Of a stretch of DNA of 64,000 nt, positions 17,474 to 27,163 are shown piece after piece. Source of the DNA: an uncultured Lachnospiraceae bacterium (GTDB taxonomy: Bacteria; Bacillota; Clostridia; Lachnospirales; Lachnospiraceae); the NCBI GenBank assembly GCA_910585605.1, contig CAJUFL010000014.1, positions 6,119 to 70,118 on the forward strand, read 5' to 3'. Position 1 is the stretch's first letter; each line of letters begins with the position of its first letter. The position numbers and the translations under genes are program-made. The notes under the pieces were generated by a model. The model did no database searches. It saw nothing but the letters and a program-made list of their open reading frames with translations, and was not told where the DNA came from.

Positions 17474-18745
17474 ATGAATATGATAAAAATTGTAAAACAA
17501 ATTGAGAGATATCTGTTTTTCATAATAGCCGTCTTTTTCCTACAGGGTCTGTTCTGTTTTTCTGTATGTGCTCAAAAAGGAACAGTGACGATTGCACTGG
17601 ATCCCGGACATGGAGGAGGGGAAGACGGAGCCTATTACTATGGATTAAAGGAAAAGGATATTAATCTGAAACTGGCAAAATTGGTACAACAGGAATTGGA
17701 ACAGTATTCGCGTGTGTCAGTGGTATTGACCAGGGAGGAAGATGAAGAAGTAGGATTGTCTGAGCGGGCTTTACGGGCATCAAAAGCAGGGGCAGATGTT
17801 TTACTGAGTGTACATTGCAATGCCAGTGCTTCCCATAAATCATCAGGAGCCTCCATATATATTAGTACAGGGGAAGGCAGAAGGCAGAAGCTTCAGGAAT
17901 TTGCAGATTTACTGTTAGGGGAATTCGAGGCAGCAGGTCTTCAGAATGCAGGAACATTTGCAAGAGTTACCCAGATGGGAGGAAGGCGGTCGGACGGAAG
18001 CTTTGATGATTACTATGGGATTCTCAGACATTCGTATAATAATGGTATGCCTTCTATGATCATAGAGCATTGTTACATGGATTCAGAAACAGATAGAAAA
18101 TTTCTTCAATCGGACGAGGGTTTGAAGACACTTGCCAGGGCCGATGCAAACGGAATTGCCGCTTATTATGGGCTTGAAAAAACGGATGGAACGAAAATAG
18201 TACCAAAACATGCGAAGGTATATGGAGGCACAACGAAAGCTGTGAAGCAGGATTATTTTGAAGCACCGCTTATCACAGGAATCCGATTGATGGAATATGA
18301 TGGAAAAACACCGGGAATTGCCGAATATGAGGTGTCGGTAGAGGATGAAATAGGGATTCACTCCATTTATCTGGTATATAAAAATGGTGATACCGGAGAA
18401 ACGGCTTCTGTTTTTTTAAAACAGTCAGAATGTATTGTGACGGGGACACACCGGTTAAAGGGATATATCCCGGAATATCTGTCCCTTGGAAATTATAGAT
18501 TATGTTATATTGGTGCATATAATGAAGCAGGATATGATGCAGGATATAATTATGCGGAAGGTTCTATGATTGGTTTTGGAAAATGTGACTGGCTGAATCG
18601 TTTTACTTATGAAGGAGATGCGGATATTCAGGTTGGACAGCCAGGAAGCATATCAACGGCACATCAAAAACTGATGGATTATGAAATACAAATAGGTCTT
18701 CGGAAAAAAGGTGATATATATCCGGTTTCGTTCTATCCGAATTAA
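17474..18745 (+). CDS. N-acetylmuramoyl-L-alanine amidase (Amidase_3), secreted
   Basis: A 423-residue protein with a signal peptide (YLFFIIAVFFLQGLFCFSVCAQ). The Amidase_3 zinc hydrolase domain follows at once: IALDPGHGG (first zinc histidine), E in KEKDINL, LLSVHCNAS (zinc histidine) and the catalytic glutamate in IIEHCYMDSETD. It cleaves the bond between muramic acid and the stem peptide. About 180 C-terminal residues form a beta-rich region, possibly for wall binding or spacing. The frame is open back to 17387, but AAAAGGAGCG immediately before the ATG at 17474 and the signal peptide fix the start. Confidence 0.9.
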   Translation: MNMIKIVKQIERYLFFIIAVFFLQGLFCFSVCAQKGTVTIALDPGHGGGEDGAYYYGLKEKDINLKLAKLVQQELEQYSRVSVVLTREEDEEVGLSERALRASKAGADVLLSVHCNASASHKSSGASIYISTGEGRRQKLQEFADLLLGEFEAAGLQNAGTFARVTQMGGRRSDGSFDDYYGILRHSYNNGMPSMIIEHCYMDSETDRKFLQSDEGLKTLARADANGIAAYYGLEKTDGTKIVPKHAKVYGGTTKAVKQDYFEAPLITGIRLMEYDGKTPGIAEYEVSVEDEIGIHSIYLVYKNGDTGETASVFLKQSECIVTGTHRLKGYIPEYLSLGNYRLCYIGAYNEAGYDAGYNYAEGSMIGFGKCDWLNRFTYEGDADIQVGQPGSISTAHQKLMDYEIQIGLRKKGDIYPVSFYPN

Positions 18746-18778
18746 AGTAAGATAATCTATATAAATCAGAATAATTGA

Positions 18779-18826
18779 TTAGAACCATTCCTGAAAGCGG
18801 TTTTTCGGGAATGGTTCTAAATAAAA
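18779..18826. terminator. Terminator-like hairpin between convergent genes
   Basis: TTAGAACCATTCC (18779-18791) pairs perfectly with GGAATGGTTCTAA (18808-18820). It lies between the amidase stop and the convergent PilZ gene and may end both transcripts, though neither side has a good T-run. Confidence 0.55.
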
Positions 18827-18829
18827 GCA

Positions 18830-19180
18830 TTACTGTTCAATGGATTTTTCATATTCATCAAAAATAAAATCAAAAATGCCGGCAAGACCGGTAAATTCGC
18901 AGCCATACCGGTATAAATTATTCTCTAACTCAATTCTGTGTAGGATCTTGACGACGGTAAGAATCTTTTGCTCTGAGGTTTCCAAAACAATTGTAGCATT
19001 AAAATAATAATTCTCCGGAATATAAGTGTTGGCAGTAAATCCGATTCCGGCCTTAGAAATATCAAATACTTTAATCTCGGCATTTAAATCCCGAATGACA
19101 TCATTATCCTGCTTAAAGACTTCTGATACTTCAAGTGTCAATTGAATAGGTAGTCTTTTATATCTTCTCTTTTCCTGCAT
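18830..19180 (-). CDS. PilZ domain protein
   Basis: A 116-residue single PilZ domain. Both parts of the cyclic-di-GMP site are present: RxxxR at the N-terminus (residues 5-9, in KRRYKRLP) and DxSxxG as FDISKAGIGF. It probably binds cyclic-di-GMP and signals to an unknown partner, as there is no attached output domain and no motility or cellulose gene nearby. Single gene, convergent with the amidase. Confidence 0.85.
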   Translation of the reverse strand: MQEKRRYKRLPIQLTLEVSEVFKQDNDVIRDLNAEIKVFDISKAGIGFTANTYIPENYYFNATIVLETSEQKILTVVKILHRIELENNLYRYGCEFTGLAGIFDFIFDEYEKSIEQ

Positions 19181-19394
19181 AGTAATGCCCTCCGTTTGTA
19201 TTAATAATTATCATATAAGCATTGTAACATAAAAAGATAAAAATAACAATAATATCCTCATTTCCATTGACAGTTTTGTAAAAAAAGGATACCATGTATG
19301 CGGTGTCTGTTCACATTAATGTCAGAAGGGACACCTGAAGAAATATAGAAATGAATAACATATGGAATGAAGTTTACAACATGAGGAGATTTAC

Positions 19395-20831
19395 ATGGGC
19401 GAAGTGTTTGACAATAGTTTTGATGAAGACGTACTGCATGAAGAATGCGGCGTGTTTGGAATTTACGATTTTGACGGCAGTGATGTAGCGGCTTCCATTT
19501 ATTACGGTCTGTTTGCATTGCAGCACCGGGGACAGGAAAGCTGTGGGATTGCTGTTTCGGATACAAAAGGACCAAAGGGGAAAGTTCTTTCTTCTAAGGG
19601 AATGGGGCTTGTAAATGAGGTATTTACTCCTGAAGATTTGGAGAAGTTAAAGGGCAATATCGGAGTAGGGCATGTCAGGTATTCAACCGCAGGTGCATCT
19701 GTCAGGGAAAATGCGCAGCCTTTGGTACTAAACTATGTAAAGGGAACGCTGGGTCTTGCACATAATGGGAATCTGGTTAATGCACCGGAACTTAGAAGGG
19801 AATTGGAACTGACAGGAGCGATTTTTCAGACTACTATAGATTCGGAAGTCATTGCTTACCATATTGCAAGGGAACGGGTGAATACGCCAACAGTAGAGGC
19901 TGCGGTTATGCGGGCACTTAGGAAAGTAAAGGGTTCATATTCCCTGATTGTGATGAGTCCCCGCAAACTGATTGGGGCGAGAGATCCTTTTGGTTTCCGC
20001 CCGCTTTGTATTGGAAAGCGGAACAATGCATATGTGCTTGCATCGGAAAGCTGTGCACTGGACACTATTGGAGCAGAGTTTGTAAGGGATGTGGAGCCGG
20101 GGGAAGTAGTTACCATTACTCCGGAAAATGGAATTGTTTCCTATAAAGATATGTGTCAGGACAAGCATGCAAGGTGTATATTTGAATACATTTATTTTGC
20201 AAGACCGGACAGTGTGTTTGACAAAATGAGCGTGTATGAATCCCGCATTATTGCAGGTAGATGTCTTGCAAAGGATTCACCGGTAGAAGCGGATTTGGTT
20301 GTGGGAGTTCCGGAATCCGGTAATGCAGCAGCACTTGGTTATTCATTGGAATCGGGAATTCCTTACGGAACGGCATTTGTTAAAAACGGATATGTAGGAC
20401 GTACTTTTATCAAACCAAAACAGAGTCAGAGAGAGTCCAGTGTACAGGTGAAGCTGAATGTGTTAAAGGATGCCGTAAAAGGCAAACGGGTTATCATGAT
20501 TGATGACTCCATAGTAAGGGGAACAACCTCGGACCGTATTGTCAGTATGTTGAAGGAGGCGGGGGCATCAGAGGTTCATGTCCGTATTTCCTCCCCACCG
20601 TTTTTACACCCGTGTTATTTTGGAACAGATATTCCCAACAAAGAGCAGCTGATTGCCCATAATCGGACCGTGGATGAGATTTGTAAAATTCTCGGTGCAG
20701 ATTCTCTGGGATACTTAAGGATTGAGAGGTTGAAAGAATTATCCAATGGAAGGCAGTATTGTGACGGCTGTTTTAGCGGTAATTATCCAATGGAGCCCCC
20801 GGAGGAGGATATTCGGGGAGAATATGAATAA
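19395..20831 (+). CDS. purF: Amidophosphoribosyltransferase
   Basis: A 478-residue enzyme for the first committed step of purine synthesis: PRPP plus glutamine to phosphoribosylamine. After a short propeptide (about 17 residues) the N-terminal nucleophile is C18 in EECGVFGIYD. The glutaminase motifs LQHRGQES, ENAQPL and LAHNGNLVNA follow, then the PRPP loop VIMIDDSIVRGTTSDRI. C-terminal CDGCFSG fits the [4Fe-4S] ligands of the B. subtilis-type enzyme. GAGGAG precedes the ATG. purB follows 148 bases downstream, probably in one operon. No purine riboswitch is visible in the 214 bases upstream. Confidence 0.96.
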   Translation: MGEVFDNSFDEDVLHEECGVFGIYDFDGSDVAASIYYGLFALQHRGQESCGIAVSDTKGPKGKVLSSKGMGLVNEVFTPEDLEKLKGNIGVGHVRYSTAGASVRENAQPLVLNYVKGTLGLAHNGNLVNAPELRRELELTGAIFQTTIDSEVIAYHIARERVNTPTVEAAVMRALRKVKGSYSLIVMSPRKLIGARDPFGFRPLCIGKRNNAYVLASESCALDTIGAEFVRDVEPGEVVTITPENGIVSYKDMCQDKHARCIFEYIYFARPDSVFDKMSVYESRIIAGRCLAKDSPVEADLVVGVPESGNAAALGYSLESGIPYGTAFVKNGYVGRTFIKPKQSQRESSVQVKLNVLKDAVKGKRVIMIDDSIVRGTTSDRIVSMLKEAGASEVHVRISSPPFLHPCYFGTDIPNKEQLIAHNRTVDEICKILGADSLGYLRIERLKELSNGRQYCDGCFSGNYPMEPPEEDIRGEYE

Positions 20832-20979
20832 TATTACCGGGCAAAGCAAAAGCAGAGGGATCGGCAGGTTTTAGCGGTCTCATTACGATATAATAATACG
20901 TAAAACAGGCGGAAAAACAGCGGTTATACTAAGAAAAAACAGATTGCAACCAGAAAATGTTTAATACAGGAGGAGAAAG

Positions 20980-22428
20980 ATGAAAGATAAGTATGTAAGT
21001 CCATTGTCAGAGAGATATGCAAGCAGAGAGATGCAGTATATTTTTTCACCGGATATGAAGTTTAAGACATGGAGAAAGTTGTGGATCGCTTTAGCGGAGA
21101 CGGAATATGAGCTGGGGCTTTCGGAAAATGGGAAGCCGGTTATTACCGTGGAACAGATTGAAGAGTTAAAGGCATTTCAGAATGATATTAATTATGATGT
21201 AGCAAGAAAAAGAGAAAAAATCGTCAGACATGATGTGATGAGCCATGTATATGCCTATGGCAAGCAGTGTCCGGCAGCAGCAGGCATCATTCATCTTGGA
21301 GCTACCAGCTGTTATGTGGGAGATAATACCGATGTCATTATTATGACGGAAGCAATGAAACTGGTTCGTAAGAAACTTTTGAACGTGATCAATGAGCTTT
21401 CCAAGTTTGCTTTGAAGTATAAAGCTCTGCCTACGCTTGCATTTACACATTTCCAGCCGGCACAGCCAACTACTGTAGGTAAGCGGGCAACTCTCTGGTT
21501 AGAAGAGTTAATGCTTGATTTATCGGATTTGGATTATATGATCAGCCAGCAGAAACTGCTTGGCTCAAAGGGGACAACAGGAACCCAGGCAAGCTTTCTG
21601 GAATTATTTAATGGGGATCATGAAACGATTCGCAAGATTGACGGTATGATTGCTGAAAAAATGGGCTTTAAGGAATGTTATCCGGTATCAGGGCAGACAT
21701 ATTCCCGTAAGGTGGATTCCAGAATCCTGAATGTTTTAAGCGGGATTGCACAGAGTGCACACAAGTTTTCTAATGATATCCGCTTGCTTCAGCATTTAAA
21801 GGAGATTGAGGAGCCCTTTGAAAAGAATCAGATTGGATCTTCTGCAATGGCATATAAGAGAAATCCTATGCGTTCCGAACGGATTGCTTCTCTGGCAAAT
21901 TATGTTATGGTAGATGCCTTAAATCCTGCTATTACTGCTGCCACCCAGTGGTTTGAGAGAACTCTGGATGATTCTGCAAATAAGAGAATTTCAGTACCGG
22001 AAGCATTTTTGGCAGTGGACGGTATTCTGGATTTATATTTGAATGTGGTAGATGGACTGGTAGTATATGATAAGGTGATTTATCAGAGATTTATGAAAGA
22101 GATTCCGTTTATGGCTACAGAAAATATTATGATGGATGCTGTAAAGCGCGGTGGTGACAGACAGGAGCTGCATGAAAAGATCAGAGAGCATTCTATGGCG
22201 GCAGGAGCGGTGGTAAAGAAAGAAGGAAAAGAAAATGATCTTGTGGAGCGTATCGCAAATGACCCTGCTTTTGGAATGACGAAAGAGATGATAGAAGACA
22301 TTTTGGAGCCAAAGAATTTTGTAGGGCGTGCACCACAGCAGACAGAAGAATTTATTACAGAGATTGTAAAGCCTGTGCTGGATGAAAATAAAAGTCTGCT
22401 AGGTATGACGGCAGAGATTAATGTATAA
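20980..22428 (+). CDS. purB: Adenylosuccinate lyase
   Basis: A 482-residue fumarase/aspartase superfamily enzyme. It splits SAICAR to AICAR and adenylosuccinate to AMP, releasing fumarate. The superfamily signature is visible as GSSAMAYKRNPMRSER, and the substrate-binding segments HDVMSHVYAY and HLGATSCYVGDNTD are intact. AGGAGGAGA precedes the ATG. It follows purF in the same direction, placing two purine steps together. Confidence 0.96.
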   Translation: MKDKYVSPLSERYASREMQYIFSPDMKFKTWRKLWIALAETEYELGLSENGKPVITVEQIEELKAFQNDINYDVARKREKIVRHDVMSHVYAYGKQCPAAAGIIHLGATSCYVGDNTDVIIMTEAMKLVRKKLLNVINELSKFALKYKALPTLAFTHFQPAQPTTVGKRATLWLEELMLDLSDLDYMISQQKLLGSKGTTGTQASFLELFNGDHETIRKIDGMIAEKMGFKECYPVSGQTYSRKVDSRILNVLSGIAQSAHKFSNDIRLLQHLKEIEEPFEKNQIGSSAMAYKRNPMRSERIASLANYVMVDALNPAITAATQWFERTLDDSANKRISVPEAFLAVDGILDLYLNVVDGLVVYDKVIYQRFMKEIPFMATENIMMDAVKRGGDRQELHEKIREHSMAAGAVVKKEGKENDLVERIANDPAFGMTKEMIEDILEPKNFVGRAPQQTEEFITEIVKPVLDENKSLLGMTAEINV

Positions 22429-22665
22429 ATTAAATAAATGATATGAGGCGGCTGCACGAATAAAGTTTTCTTTTTGCTTCAGTAAAGCAGAGGGAGAATG
22501 AAATTTGGTGTACCGTCTCTTATTTTTTTGTGTTTATTTCACAAAGGAAGTATCTGGTAAATGTTAAAGTTTTATGAATTTATAAAAAAAGCTAGGGTTG
22601 AAAGAAATTTTATGATATACTAATCTGCGGAGAACAAGCGATTTATAAATAGAAAGGGTGATTGC

Positions 22666-24048
22666 GTGAACAACCACAAAGAAAGAATTGATTATTATTC
22701 ACAAATTACGGAGGAGATACAAGGGTTATCTGAATTGTGTCTTGAAAATTTTCAGATTGATCCGGAGCTTTACACCAAATATGATGTAAAGAGAGGTCTT
22801 AGGGATATTAACGGTAAGGGCGTACTTGCAGGTCTTACCGATGTTTCAAAGATAAAGTCTTATACAGTAGAAGATAATGATATGATTCCATGTGAAGGAA
22901 AATTATACTATCAAGGTGTAGATGTGGAGGATATCGTTGCAGGATTTATTAAGGAAAAACGGTTTGGCTATGAGGAAACAGTATATCTTTTGTTATTTGG
23001 AAAGCTTCCTGATAAAGGGGAACTGGAGATGATTACAAAGATTTTATCTGATTACAGATTGTCACTGCCGACTCATTTTGTAAGAGATATTATTCTGAAA
23101 GCACCAAGCAAGGATATGATGAATACATTGCAAAGAAGTATACTGACTTTATTTGCATATGATGATAAGGCAGATGATACGTCGATACCGAATGTATTAA
23201 GACAGTGTCTGCAATTGATTTCCGTAGTGCCATTGTTGTGTGTTTATGGATATCAGGCATATTCGCATTATCATGACGGAAACAGTTTATATATACATAC
23301 ACCTCAGCCGAATTTATCAACGGCAGAGAATCTGCTCTTTCTTCTGCGGCCGGATAGCAGTTATACGGAATTGGAAGCAAGAATTTTGGATTTGGCACTG
23401 GTGTTACATGCAGAGCATGGTGGTGGTAACAATTCCACTTTTACGACACATGTTGTTACGTCTTCCGGAACAGATACCTATTCATCAATGGCAGCGTCAC
23501 TGGGGTCTTTGAAGGGACCTAAGCATGGTGGTGCCAATATCAAGGTGACAAAAATGTTTGCCGATATGAAGGAGTATGTAAAGGATTGGAATGACGAAGA
23601 AGAGATAAAGAATTATCTGAAGAAGCTTTTGCATAAAGAAGCATTTGATAAGGCAGGTCTTATTTATGGTATGGGGCATGCGGTATATTCCATTTCAGAT
23701 CCGAGAGCCAAAGTGTTTAAGGGATTTGTGGAAAAACTTTCCCTTGAAAAAGGTTATGAAAAAGAGTATCAGTTATATGCTAATGTAGAAAAACTGGCTC
23801 CTGAAGTAATTGCAGAGGAGAGGAAAATCTATAAAGGCGTTAGTGCCAATGTAGATTTCTATTCAGGATTTGTATATCAGATGCTGGATCTCCCTACAGA
23901 ATTGTTTACACCATTATTTGCTGTGGCAAGAATGGCAGGTTGGAGTGCACATAGGATTGAAGAATTGATTAATCAGGGTAAGATTATTCGTCCAGCGTAT
24001 AAAGCTGTCAAGAAAAAGCAATCCTATATACCAATCGATGAGAGATAG
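22666..24048 (+). CDS. Citrate synthase
   Basis: A 460-residue citrate/2-methylcitrate synthase. It condenses acetyl-CoA with oxaloacetate. Active-site regions are clear: LHAEHGGGNNSTF, GPKHGGANIKV, and GMGHAVYSISDPRA with the catalytic D later in NVDFYSGF. It has an N-terminal extension of about 50 residues compared with short bacterial enzymes. The start is GTG at 22666 with AGAAAGGGTGA upstream. TGATATACT at 22614-22622 could be an extended -10 box. In an anaerobe it would feed glutamate synthesis rather than a full cycle. Confidence 0.93.
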   Translation: MNNHKERIDYYSQITEEIQGLSELCLENFQIDPELYTKYDVKRGLRDINGKGVLAGLTDVSKIKSYTVEDNDMIPCEGKLYYQGVDVEDIVAGFIKEKRFGYEETVYLLLFGKLPDKGELEMITKILSDYRLSLPTHFVRDIILKAPSKDMMNTLQRSILTLFAYDDKADDTSIPNVLRQCLQLISVVPLLCVYGYQAYSHYHDGNSLYIHTPQPNLSTAENLLFLLRPDSSYTELEARILDLALVLHAEHGGGNNSTFTTHVVTSSGTDTYSSMAASLGSLKGPKHGGANIKVTKMFADMKEYVKDWNDEEEIKNYLKKLLHKEAFDKAGLIYGMGHAVYSISDPRAKVFKGFVEKLSLEKGYEKEYQLYANVEKLAPEVIAEERKIYKGVSANVDFYSGFVYQMLDLPTELFTPLFAVARMAGWSAHRIEELINQGKIIRPAYKAVKKKQSYIPIDER

Positions 24049-24180
24049 CATATGTGTGAAGGTATAAGACAGATTGGAATGTTTATATTCTGATTAGTCC
24101 ATGGTTATGAATGTCGTATTCGCCAGATGTTTTTTCGTCGCTTGGAATATCATGAAGAGGAATAGAGAGGAATAGAGATA

Positions 24181-24801
24181 ATGGATAGTCATGTAATGAA
24201 CCAATTAAGCTATGGGCTTTTTGTACTGACGGCAAAAGAGGGTGAGAAGGATAATGGCTGTATTATCAATACAGCAATACAGGTTACTACATCACCGAAC
24301 CGTGTTTTGATTGCAGTTAATAAGGATAATTATACACATGATATGATTATGAAAACGAAGGAGTTTAATCTGACAATACTGGATGAGAGTGCTACATTTG
24401 ATACCTTTAAGCAATTTGGTTTTCAAAGCGGAAGGGATACGGATAAGCTTGCTGCAATTTCTTTTTCAAGAGCAGAGAATGGGATTGTTTATCTGACAAA
24501 GGAGAGCAACGGCTATATTTCTGGTAAAGTAGCAGATATGGTAGATCTCGGAACACATACTGCATTTATTGCTGATGTAACGGGGGGAGAAGTGTTATCA
24601 GAGAATCCTTCAGTGACGTATTCCTATTATCATGCCAATATCAAGCCGGCTAGGAAACAAACTGAGAAAACCGAAAAGCAGGAGGAGAAAAAGGGATATA
24701 TCTGTAAAATATGCGGGTATATTTATGAAGGGGATACATTACCGCCGGATTTTGTATGTCCAATCTGTAAGCATGGTGCGGATGATTTCGAACCATTATA
24801 A
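24181..24801 (+). CDS. Flavin reductase-rubredoxin fusion (high molecular weight rubredoxin type)
   Basis: A 206-residue fusion. Residues 1-150 are a flavin reductase-like split-barrel domain (NQLSYGLFVLTAK, NGCIINTAIQVTTSPNRV). After a charged linker (KQTEKTEKQEEKK) comes a complete rubredoxin: YICKICGYIYEG and PPDFVCPICKHGADDF, four cysteines for one iron. Such proteins pass electrons from NAD(P)H to flavodiiron proteins to remove oxygen or nitric oxide in anaerobes. No flavodiiron gene is in the window. Single gene with its own terminator. Confidence 0.92.
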   Translation: MDSHVMNQLSYGLFVLTAKEGEKDNGCIINTAIQVTTSPNRVLIAVNKDNYTHDMIMKTKEFNLTILDESATFDTFKQFGFQSGRDTDKLAAISFSRAENGIVYLTKESNGYISGKVADMVDLGTHTAFIADVTGGEVLSENPSVTYSYYHANIKPARKQTEKTEKQEEKKGYICKICGYIYEGDTLPPDFVCPICKHGADDFEPL

Positions 24802-24813
24802 AATAGTATGTTT

Positions 24814-24887
24814 AGCTGTCATAGGATGGAAGTTCTTACAACAGATTTCCGTAAGAAGTTTTCATATTTTGTGACAGCTGCTTTTTT
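24814..24887 (+). terminator. Rho-independent terminator after the rubredoxin fusion gene
   Basis: AGCTGTCA (24814-24821) pairs with TGACAGCT (24872-24879); inside, GAAGTTCTTAC pairs with GTAAGAAGTTTTC. It is followed by GCTTTTTT. Confidence 0.75.
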
Positions 24888-24933
24888 ATGTTTAAGGGAA
24901 ATTATCATATATGTTTAGAAATCGGGTGAATAA

Positions 24934-26085
24934 ATGATTCGAAATCGGGAAAAAGCTTTTTTAAAAGGATTGTTTTTTATTGTACTGTTCTATGTGGTAG
25001 TAGAACATTTTACACTGGTAAAGGAGATTCTTTCTTCGGCGTACAATGCCATTTCACCGCTTATTTATGGTATTGTAATCGCATTTATTGTGAATCTGAT
25101 TGTTGTTCAATTGGAAAAGCACATGACAAAAGGCATCTTTGAAAATCATACTATTAAACGGACTACGTCTATTGTGACGGCTCTTTTTATTGTGGCAGGT
25201 ATCATTGCGGTTGTTTGTTTTAATATGATTCCGGGAATCATAGACAGCGTAAAGCAGATTGCGGAAAAAGTGCCGCAGGCAATAGATAGAGTTTTTGAGT
25301 TCTTACAAAAAAATTTCGGTGTATCCGGTGAGATTTCAAATGTTGCCGAGAATTTTAAGCTGGATGAAGAGCTTGTCACCAATATGTTTGGATTGATGGA
25401 GAACCGCTCCTTTATTGAAGCTATAAAAGCAAGCGGTAATGTGGTAGGTAGTGTATTTTCCGTTTTTGCCAAATTTTTTATCGGTCTTTTTTTTGCTTTT
25501 TACATACTTGCAAGGAAAGAGTCCATTGGAGCATATATTTGTAAACTGATGGAAACTTATCTGCCTGAAAAGATGGCAGAAGGGATTATGTATTTTGGAA
25601 GCATTATTTATGAAACCTATGCAAATTTTATATCCGGACAATGTCTGGATGCGGTTATTCTGGGATGTCTTCTTACTGTCTGTATGGGGATTATGGGACT
25701 GCCTTACCCTGTGCTGATTGGTGTGATTGTAGCAGTGACGGCATTGATTCCTGTTGTGGGAGCTTTTTTTGGAGGAACGGTTGGAGCTGTTTTGCTGGTG
25801 ATGGATTCGCCGGTTAAAGCACTGACATTTCTTGCATTATTTTTGTTTTTGCAGCAAATTGATAACCGCCTGATCTATCCGCATATTGTAGGAAATGCGA
25901 TTGGAATCCCATCTATTTTAATCTTTGCTGCTATTGTAATCGGAGGGGAGTTTGGTGGAGTGATCGGCATGTTTTTGGGGATTCCTTTTACGGCAGTTCT
26001 TTATGCAATCGTGGAACAGGATATTGATAGACGCAGGAAAAAGAAAAAGGAACAGGAAGCGGAGGCAGAGAAGCTTAGAAGGTGA
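24934..26085 (+). CDS. AI-2E family transporter
   Basis: A 383-residue membrane protein of the AI-2E/PerM family: about seven or eight membrane segments, a central soluble region (residues about 100-165), the conserved segments LPYPVLIGVIVAVTALIPVVGAFFGGT and LQQIDNRLIYPHIVGNAIG, and a charged C-terminal tail (RRRKKKKEQEAEAEKLRR). Some members export autoinducer-2 and others act as Na+/H+ antiporters, so the substrate is uncertain. The ribosome-binding site is weak (GGGTGA). The 3' end overlaps the convergent gene by 11 bases. Confidence 0.85.
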   Translation: MIRNREKAFLKGLFFIVLFYVVVEHFTLVKEILSSAYNAISPLIYGIVIAFIVNLIVVQLEKHMTKGIFENHTIKRTTSIVTALFIVAGIIAVVCFNMIPGIIDSVKQIAEKVPQAIDRVFEFLQKNFGVSGEISNVAENFKLDEELVTNMFGLMENRSFIEAIKASGNVVGSVFSVFAKFFIGLFFAFYILARKESIGAYICKLMETYLPEKMAEGIMYFGSIIYETYANFISGQCLDAVILGCLLTVCMGIMGLPYPVLIGVIVAVTALIPVVGAFFGGTVGAVLLVMDSPVKALTFLALFLFLQQIDNRLIYPHIVGNAIGIPSILIFAAIVIGGEFGGVIGMFLGIPFTAVLYAIVEQDIDRRRKKKKEQEAEAEKLRR

Positions 26086-26962
26086 TCTTCTGAATCAGCA
26101 TTTCATATGATATGCCGCCGGCGGGGTAAAAATTCCATAGAATGGTGCTTTCCGTCAAGGACAGGCTGCGTCTTCTCAGATCGTGGATAGCCTGACAGGC
26201 GCCCTCTATAGGTGTTTCCTGTCCAGAGCGTTTTTGCTCGCAGCCAACAAAAACTGCTGTTTTTGCACTGGAGAGCAGGGCATCATGAAAGCGGGGAATG
26301 AAGAAATCATTTTCTTCTTTGAGGCAGTTAGAAAAAGCTTCCCCGGGAATTGATGTATCCGGAAAAAGCATATTTTGCAAATTTACTGTAAAAACATGAT
26401 AAATATAAGAAAACATAGCCTGTAACTGGCTGTGTACGCCAAAACACCAGATGTAGTCATAGGAAACAGGGGCAAGGGGAATGGCTGTCAGTCTGTTTCT
26501 TTGAAAAATATGTTCTATCTGGGATATGGAAAATGCTTCAAATTCTTCCGGAGTAAAGGATGGAAGCTGGATATATGTTTGGAGAGAATCACAAAATTGC
26601 CGGTAATCCGAGTCCGTTATGCCATTGAGGCTGACAGGCAGCAGACAGATGGATGGCGAGTCCTCAAGATGGTAAATACGCAGTGCCTTTTTCATGGCAG
26701 TTTCATCGTTATCTATTAATGTTATTTTGGAAAAATGAGGAGCGATACGGGACAGATCAATGTCATTGCAGGCTCCGGCTCCTATAATGGCAAGAGTAGG
26801 AAGCATTTCTGATTGTTTCATGCCGGCATGGAAGGAGAGGGGAAGGGGAATAAGGTCAGTCTGGGAAATCAGATAACGGGTTAGAGTATCCCGGTAATAT
26901 GTCCAGTCTTTATAGGCATCCGGCAGAAGAAAATGGGATTTGATTTGGTCATATAATTTCAT
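26075..26962 (-). CDS. Hypothetical protein with a methyltransferase-like Rossmann fold
   Basis: A 295-residue soluble protein. TLAIIGAGACNDIDL followed by ITLIDNDETAM resembles motifs I and II of class I SAM-dependent methyltransferases (glycine-rich loop, then acidic end of strand 2). The rest has no catalytic motif I can name. GTAAAAGGAG precedes the ATG. Single gene, convergent with the AI-2E transporter and divergent from trkH. Function unknown; a degenerate or unusual methyltransferase is the best guess. Confidence 0.65.
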   Translation of the reverse strand: MKLYDQIKSHFLLPDAYKDWTYYRDTLTRYLISQTDLIPLPLSFHAGMKQSEMLPTLAIIGAGACNDIDLSRIAPHFSKITLIDNDETAMKKALRIYHLEDSPSICLLPVSLNGITDSDYRQFCDSLQTYIQLPSFTPEEFEAFSISQIEHIFQRNRLTAIPLAPVSYDYIWCFGVHSQLQAMFSYIYHVFTVNLQNMLFPDTSIPGEAFSNCLKEENDFFIPRFHDALLSSAKTAVFVGCEQKRSGQETPIEGACQAIHDLRRRSLSLTESTILWNFYPAGGISYEMLIQKITF

Positions 26963-27096
26963 GGAATTCTCCTTTTACAATGTCTGTTATGTATCGTTAT
27001 ATGCAGTATATTTGCGTATATTGGAATAGCGTCCGTATTGCATAAATGTATAAGATACTACTTACAGTATAAACGAAAAGAAAAATAAAATCTACT

Positions 27097-27124
27097 TTGA
27101 AAAAATATATAGAAATGATATACT
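27097..27124 (+). promoter_or_regulatory. Sigma-A promoter of the potassium uptake operon
   Basis: TTGAAA (27097-27102), 16 bases, TATACT (27119-27124), about 40 bases before the trkH start. I looked for a cyclic-di-AMP (ydaO) riboswitch in this leader and saw none; the leader is too short for one. Confidence 0.6.
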
Positions 27125-27163
27125 TTTATTTATAAAGGAAACAAAAGCAAGGAAACGAAAACA

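Noticed and set aside
19181..19394. Possible purine riboswitch or PurR box before purF
   Set aside because: I found no three-way junction core or PurR-like palindrome in these 214 bases.
22429..22560. Possible terminator after purB (T-run near 22523-22530)
   Set aside because: The preceding sequence forms only a weak, interrupted stem.
26963..27163. Possible cyclic-di-AMP riboswitch before the potassium uptake genes
   Set aside because: The leader after the predicted promoter is only about 35 bases and shows no ydaO-type pairing.
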